Below are positions 6,971 through 11,028 of a DNA stretch of 11,028 nucleotides, in pieces. Under the pieces are notes generated by a model. That model did no database searches. It worked only from the letters and a program-made list of their open reading frames with translations, and was not told the origin of the DNA. This DNA comes from Deltaproteobacteria bacterium (GTDB taxonomy: Bacteria > Desulfobacterota > Binatia > Bin18). The position numbers and the translations under genes are program-made. Each line of letters begins with the position of its first letter. Position 1 is the first letter of the stretch. The stretch spans positions 1 to 11,028 of the forward strand of contig JACQEL010001037.1 of NCBI GenBank assembly GCA_016200595.1. The letters are read 5' to 3'.

Positions 6971-7452
6971 TGCAGCACTCCTGGCGGCAATAACAGAGCG
7001 ACCGGCTGGTTGCTCTGTTTAAGCGTTTCCACGGCCCAGCGCAGAGAATCTTGCACGGTTTCAGCGCTGAGCACACGATGAGGAACCCCTAAAGTTTCTA
7101 GCAAAGTTGGAGAGATGTCGCCCATAATGAGATGTTCAGGCGCATCCTTCCCCTGATATCCGCGCCAAGTAATCAGCAGCAAGCACGGCAAGTGATAGAT
7201 GCGGCTCAAAGAAGCCAGGGCGTTAAGACACACCCCCAAACCGGAGTTCTGCATGATGACAACCGGTTGCTTGCCGGCCATATAAGCGCCAGCCGCGAGA
7301 CCAACCGCCGCATCTTCTCGGGTTTCCGGAATATACCCCCCTCGCTCTTCCAACATGGCGATCAGGCTCTTCACCAGCGAGCAAGGCACTCCAGTGAAAA
7401 AGTCGAATCCGGATTCAAGCAATAAACGAAGAAAATCTGCGCCAGTGATCAT
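6967..7452 (-). CDS. TPP decarboxylase alpha subunit (sulfopyruvate/phosphonopyruvate decarboxylase type)
   Basis: A 161-residue protein corresponding to the N-terminal pyrimidine-binding half of phosphonopyruvate decarboxylase or the ComD subunit of sulfopyruvate decarboxylase. FFTGVPCSL (18-26) is the substrate-side motif, and TREDAAVGLAAG (44-55) carries E46, the glutamate expected to activate the TPP aminopyrimidine. MQNSGLG (67-73), then LNALASL and WRGYQGKDAPEH (96-107), follow in the usual family order. The size equals ComD rather than the roughly 380-residue fused enzymes. The reaction expected is non-oxidative decarboxylation of phosphonopyruvate to phosphonoacetaldehyde or of sulfopyruvate to sulfoacetaldehyde. 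The stop overlaps the beta start. The 93-base gap to the RND gene upstream is filled by an inverted repeat, so this gene may begin a separate translational unit. Its ribosome binding site is weak. Confidence 0.83.
   Translation of the reverse strand: MITGADFLRLLLESGFDFFTGVPCSLVKSLIAMLEERGGYIPETREDAAVGLAAGAYMAGKQPVVIMQNSGLGVCLNALASLSRIYHLPCLLLITWRGYQGKDAPEHLIMGDISPTLLETLGVPHRVLSAETVQDSLRWAVETLKQSNQPVALLLPPGVLQ
6978..6982 (-). promoter_or_regulatory. Ribosome binding site for decarboxylase beta inside the alpha gene
   Basis: AGGAG on the minus strand lies 7 bases before the GTG start at 6970, within the last codons of the alpha subunit. It fixes the non-ATG start of beta and supports coupled translation. 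Confidence 0.6.
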
Positions 7453-7467
7453 AGAAAGCTTTCAGCA

Positions 7468-7541
7468 GTTAAGAGTTAAGAGTGAAGAATGAAGAGTGAC
7501 GTAGGAAGATCTCCATTTTTCACTTTTCACTCTTCACTTTT
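7468..7541. repeat. Imperfect inverted repeat between RND and decarboxylase alpha genes
   Basis: The arms GTGAAGAATGAAGAGTGA (7482-7499) and TCACTTTTCACTCTTCAC (7520-7537) are complementary at 16 of 18 positions around a 20-base loop. Direct copies of AAGAGT-type heptamers extend to the left (from about 7468). A T-rich run follows on the plus strand (7538-7543). On the transcribed minus strand the stem has no U-run after it, so it is not a clear terminator there. It may act as an attenuating or RNA-protecting hairpin, or be simple repeat DNA. Confidence 0.7.
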
Positions 7542-7545
7542 TTCG

Positions 7546-10401
7546 TCACCCTCGTCTTGCCATTCTCTGCCGCAGAGGAAGTTCCTCTTCCTCTACCGTC
7601 GGGTCAGCCTGGAGGGTAGGAGCTGCTGTGGGAGACGGACGAAAGAGGATCAACGGCAGCACGGTAAGTGAAGCGACCAACACACTCCCCACGGCCACGG
7701 TTAGTAACAATCCCATACTAAAGATGCCGTAATAGCTCGCTACCATCAAGCTGCCGAACCCGATCATAGTGGTCAGCGAAAAAAGGGCAACGGCCTGCCC
7801 GGTACTGCCTGCTATCAAGGTGGGGCCGCCTTCACCTTCTTCACGGAAACGGTGCACCAAATGAATGCCGTTCTCTACGCCAATGCCGATGATCAGCGGC
7901 ACGGTGATCAAATTGGCAAGATTGAAATGAAGATTGAAGAGCCACATCCACCCCATAGTCCAGACCATGCCGAGAGCGAGGGGCAATATGGCCAGCAGGG
8001 TGTCTCCCACTCGGTGCAGCGTAAGGAAAGTCACCAATAGGATGGCTATCAGCGCGTACATTCCACCTTCGACGTATCCTTCTTTCATGGCCTTGATCGA
8101 CTCATAGCCAGTCACCGGCGAACCGGCGATGTCAGGATCGACCTGGCGTAATTGACCGATGAACTCTTCCAGCGGTTCACGGTCCCAGATGTTCTTTTTT
8201 GGGTAGATCTGCAAGAGAAATTTCTTCTCATCCTGACTCACAAAGCGGCTTTTCAACTGCAGAGGAATATCTGCCAGGGTGATTGGTCCTGAGGGGTTGA
8301 CGTTATTGCGCAACAACGCCCATTTATCCTGGAAGTCGAGAAAAAGCGGCTGCTGAAAACGCTCGAGCGCCTCTCGGGCTTCGTTCTCCGATAGCCGCTG
8401 CAAGTGGTCAATGACCGTCAAGAGATTCTCACGCACTTCGCCCAATTCGCGCGCTGAGGGCTTTTTTTGCGGATCCCATTCGTCACTCTCCTCGCGGATT
8501 TTGAGCTTGAGTTTATCCAGCGTGCGCTGCATATCTGGCACGTTGACGGGGGCAGGGGAAGCCAGCGTCGGAGGCAAATCGTTGAGCCAGGGCTGCAAGG
8601 CGCGCACTAGCGGCAGACGGTCCTCCTGCTCACTAGGGATTAACGAAGCAACACTCTCCACCGTTTCGACCGAAGAGAGGGCTTGAAATGCAGCGGCCTT
8701 GCGCATGGCTTCCATCGCAGTGGGGGCAGTGGAGAGGGCGTTCCAGGAGGAGCGCTCGGAGTTCGCCAGGATGCGCTTCTCCCATTTGACTGACTCGGTG
8801 CCACGAGCCTGGAGGTTTAAGAGGTTGTAATCAAAGGATACTGTCGGTAGCACAATCAGCGATCCCAGCGTGATAAGCCCAAGCAGGGTCAGCAGAGGCC
8901 ACCGCGCCCGCTCCATAGTAGTCCCCAGATGCGCAAAGGTACCGGTGAGGAAAGTTCGCCCTCCTTTTGCCATTTCCCACGGTCGGTGGCGTTCGAATAT
9001 GATCAAGAGCGCCGGGAGAAAGGTGAGGGTGGCGAGGAGCGAGAGCAAAAGCCCACCACCAGTGATCCAGCCTAACTCTTGCATGCCGCGGAAATCAGCC
9101 AACATCACGGCGAAAAAGGCGAGCGCAGTGGTAAATGCACCGGCAGAAATAGCCGGGACGGCATGGAAAAAGACCTCAGTAAGTGCCGCCGCCGCATCCA
9201 GCCCCTGGTCCCGTTCTTCCTCATAGCGCGTGACAAAATGTACGCCGAAGTCATCAGCCAAACCGATCAGGATAGGGGCGACAAAGGCAGTAATGATCGT
9301 CAGGTGCCCGACGGTGTACGTAACGAACCCCATGGTCCAGGCCAACCCCACGGTCAAAGCCGACACAATCAACAGGGGATGGCTGAGTCTTCTGAAGAAC
9401 AGGAGATAGAGTAGGGTGACACCAACCAGCGAGATTACCGCGGCAAGGTTGCTATTAGACTGCGCGCCCACCATGTCGTCGTTGTTGATCGCCTTGGTGC
9501 CGGTGACACCAGCCGCGAGTCCAGGGAAGTCCTGACGTAGGTCTCGCACCGCCTGGCGAATCGCGGCGATCGACTCTACGCCCTCATTAAACCCATCGCC
9601 TTCCTCGTTCGGTTCGACCTCTACAAAGACGAAGCGGCGGTTCTCCGAGATCAGATAGCCATTGTCAGACAGTTCATCTGTACCACAGAAAAACTCAGCC
9701 CAGGGAGAGCGATAACTGTAGTCAGCATTACTCAGCGCCCGCTCCATCTCTTGGAGGAGGGACTTCAGAAAGGTCAGTTTCAGCGGCTTTTCTTCGCTCT
9801 TTTCTCCTGCGGAATCCGTGGGCGAATCCAGGCCAAGGAATCCTGAGACGAGGTGCGACACCATGCCAGAACTCACTTGTTGATTGATAGCGCGAAACAG
9901 GGTGTTGAGTCCCGGGGCAGTCGTCAGGTCACGCACTAAGTCATGATATTCTTCTAGATTATCGTGAAGAGAACCCAAGTCTTCACTCGAGAGATAGAGG
10001 AGCTTCTTGCCCTCCAAGGAAGCGACATCTATCTGGTAAAAGACCTCCCGCACATGGGCAGTATCACGATTCAGGATCTCGGCCAGACGAGAGACAAATT
10101 CTTTCCCCTGCTGAACATCACGCGGCTCAACCACGACCACTAATTGATCAATACCCACAAATTCGTCGGCGTATTCCTCATCGAACTGTATATACCGTTT
10201 GTTACTCGAGATGAGCGCATTCCGGCTAGCAACAAATTCGAGATGTTGAATCGTGTAGAACGAGGCCCAGACTGCCACGGCAAGACAAAATAACAGCACC
10301 ATCCAGGGATACTGAATAGACAAACGTACGAGCGAGCGCAGCAATCGCTGTTCTTGTGCCAGGAAGGTCTGTTTGATCTCTCCAGTAGAAGAATTTTTCA
10401 T
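7546..10401 (-). CDS. RND/MMPL superfamily exporter, HpnN-like
   Basis: A 951-residue inner-membrane protein with the duplicated RND layout. There is one membrane segment at about 31-50 and a large periplasmic domain at about 56-315. A first block of five membrane helices spans about 319-470, with GLADDFGVH (380-388). Another single helix at about 501-519 precedes a second periplasmic domain (520-770), and a second helix block (about 775-920) carries GVENGIH (841-847). The acidic residues in these helices (D383/D384, E843) are where proton-coupling residues lie in MMPL-type transporters. The C-terminal tail is acidic and proline-rich. Architecture and the adjoining MlaC/HpnM-like gene resemble the hpnM-hpnN pair, which moves hopanoids to the outer membrane; no hopanoid biosynthesis gene is visible here, so the cargo is open. 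It lies 41 bases after the MlaC-like gene, probably in the same transcript. Confidence 0.87.
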   Translation of the reverse strand: MKNSSTGEIKQTFLAQEQRLLRSLVRLSIQYPWMVLLFCLAVAVWASFYTIQHLEFVASRNALISSNKRYIQFDEEYADEFVGIDQLVVVVEPRDVQQGKEFVSRLAEILNRDTAHVREVFYQIDVASLEGKKLLYLSSEDLGSLHDNLEEYHDLVRDLTTAPGLNTLFRAINQQVSSGMVSHLVSGFLGLDSPTDSAGEKSEEKPLKLTFLKSLLQEMERALSNADYSYRSPWAEFFCGTDELSDNGYLISENRRFVFVEVEPNEEGDGFNEGVESIAAIRQAVRDLRQDFPGLAAGVTGTKAINNDDMVGAQSNSNLAAVISLVGVTLLYLLFFRRLSHPLLIVSALTVGLAWTMGFVTYTVGHLTIITAFVAPILIGLADDFGVHFVTRYEEERDQGLDAAAALTEVFFHAVPAISAGAFTTALAFFAVMLADFRGMQELGWITGGGLLLSLLATLTFLPALLIIFERHRPWEMAKGGRTFLTGTFAHLGTTMERARWPLLTLLGLITLGSLIVLPTVSFDYNLLNLQARGTESVKWEKRILANSERSSWNALSTAPTAMEAMRKAAAFQALSSVETVESVASLIPSEQEDRLPLVRALQPWLNDLPPTLASPAPVNVPDMQRTLDKLKLKIREESDEWDPQKKPSARELGEVRENLLTVIDHLQRLSENEAREALERFQQPLFLDFQDKWALLRNNVNPSGPITLADIPLQLKSRFVSQDEKKFLLQIYPKKNIWDREPLEEFIGQLRQVDPDIAGSPVTGYESIKAMKEGYVEGGMYALIAILLVTFLTLHRVGDTLLAILPLALGMVWTMGWMWLFNLHFNLANLITVPLIIGIGVENGIHLVHRFREEGEGGPTLIAGSTGQAVALFSLTTMIGFGSLMVASYYGIFSMGLLLTVAVGSVLVASLTVLPLILFRPSPTAAPTLQADPTVEEEELPLRQRMARRG

Positions 10402-10442
10402 GCTTCAATCCACACTCTACCACCTTCACTCGTCAGGGGATC

Positions 10443-11028
10443 TTAGCTCTCCGCTAACTTGTCGCGCATACGTTTTACCAGACCTTGATAAGATTCTTTG
10501 GCGATGACCTGCTGAACCTGGGTACGCACATTCGTCACCATGCTCACCCCATCGAGTAGGACATCGTAAATCACCCATTTGCCCTGCACCTGACGTAACT
10601 TATACTCGATTGCCACCTGCCCCTCTTTAGGGTGACTGACCGTGGTTTCGACGACTGCTTCGCTGCTATTGACCTGTTCGTTAGTGTAATCGATATGCAG
10701 GTCACCAAAAAATTCGGCTGATTTGGGATAGGCGATTTTCTGGAACAAGCTCATGAGCAACTGAGTGAAATTTTTCTGTTCGTTGGTGCCGATTTTCTCC
10801 CACTGCGCGCCCAATACATTTTTGGCCAGATCTTGAATCGCCAGCGTCTCTTCTGCTACCTTCTGTGCCCGCGCATTTGCCGTCCGTTCTTGAGCGGAAA
10901 GCGTCGGAGTCTCTTTTTTATAGGAGCGTACATATTCCACCAATTTCTTCACGGTCTCGGTCGGTGCCCCGGCTGCCCCTGCAGGCGGTGAGGCTAAAAC
11001 CGCAGTCAGCATGAGAGTGCCATAAATA
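10443..11028 (-). CDS. MlaC/Ttg2D-family periplasmic lipid-binding protein (5' end off window)
   Basis: The frame reads from the right edge to TAG at 10443. The first ATG inside the window is at 11012 (189 residues), but the frame stays open beyond it to the edge and the residues there (IYGTLMLTAVLA, then SPPAGAAGA) look like the hydrophobic core of a signal peptide. The true start is therefore probably outside the window. The mature part fits the MlaC/Ttg2D/HpnM family (PF05494): a helical N-terminus, FTQLLMSLF, DLHIDYTNEQV, an ETTVSHPKEGQVAIEYKL strand pair, a KWVIYDVLLDGVSMVTN motif and a C-terminal YQGLVKRMRDKL helix. Family members carry phospholipids (MlaC) or accompany a hopanoid exporter (HpnM) in the periplasm. 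The RND exporter directly downstream argues for the HpnM-HpnN kind of pairing. Confidence 0.85.
   Translation of the reverse strand, partial: IYGTLMLTAVLASPPAGAAGAPTETVKKLVEYVRSYKKETPTLSAQERTANARAQKVAEETLAIQDLAKNVLGAQWEKIGTNEQKNFTQLLMSLFQKIAYPKSAEFFGDLHIDYTNEQVNSSEAVVETTVSHPKEGQVAIEYKLRQVQGKWVIYDVLLDGVSMVTNVRTQVQQVIAKESYQGLVKRMRDKLAES

Overview
The window reads as chromosomal DNA of a Gram-negative (two-membrane) bacterium. The evidence is a secreted multiheme cytochrome c, a periplasmic DUF1329 protein, a periplasmic MlaC/Ttg2D-family lipid-binding protein and an RND/MMPL exporter. This mix, with moderate-to-high GC, many GTG starts and short degenerate tandem/inverted repeats between genes, would suit a deltaproteobacterial-type lineage (Desulfobacterota, Binatota, Tectomicrobia and relatives). 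That placement is an impression, not something the sequence proves.

Left part (1-2395): a minus-strand gene running off the left edge encodes a secreted cytochrome c with at least three CxxCH haem sites (3' end missing). Next comes a low-confidence plus-strand ORF that looks like the C-terminal part of a small hypothetical protein. A 435-base gene-poor stretch follows and holds a broken remnant of a REP-associated tyrosine transposase (RAYT).

Middle (2396-3673): a plus-strand DUF1329 gene with a strong Shine-Dalgarno and a signal peptide. It converges on the large minus-strand cluster.

Right part (11028 down to 3760): six consecutive minus-strand genes look like one operon or two fused ones. 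In transcription order they are an MlaC/HpnM-like periplasmic lipid carrier (5' end off the window), a 951-aa HpnN-like RND/MMPL exporter, the alpha and beta subunits of a split TPP decarboxylase of the sulfopyruvate/phosphonopyruvate family, a PhnW-like class V aminotransferase, and a MurL-like PP-loop protein. Stop/start overlaps couple alpha to beta and aminotransferase to MurL-like. The natural reading is that the decarboxylase turns a 3-carbon 2-oxo acid (phosphonopyruvate or sulfopyruvate) into a 2-carbon aldehyde, and the aminotransferase turns that into 2-aminoethylphosphonate or taurine. The MurL-like ATP-pyrophosphatase-type enzyme would then act on this or a related amino compound. 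No PEP mutase or sulfopyruvate-forming enzyme is present. The upstream lipid-trafficking pair hints at envelope decoration, but that is inference.

Two repeat-rich spacers interrupt the minus-strand cluster. The larger (6255-6422) forms the last codons of the decarboxylase beta gene and reaches to within a few bases of the aminotransferase start codon.
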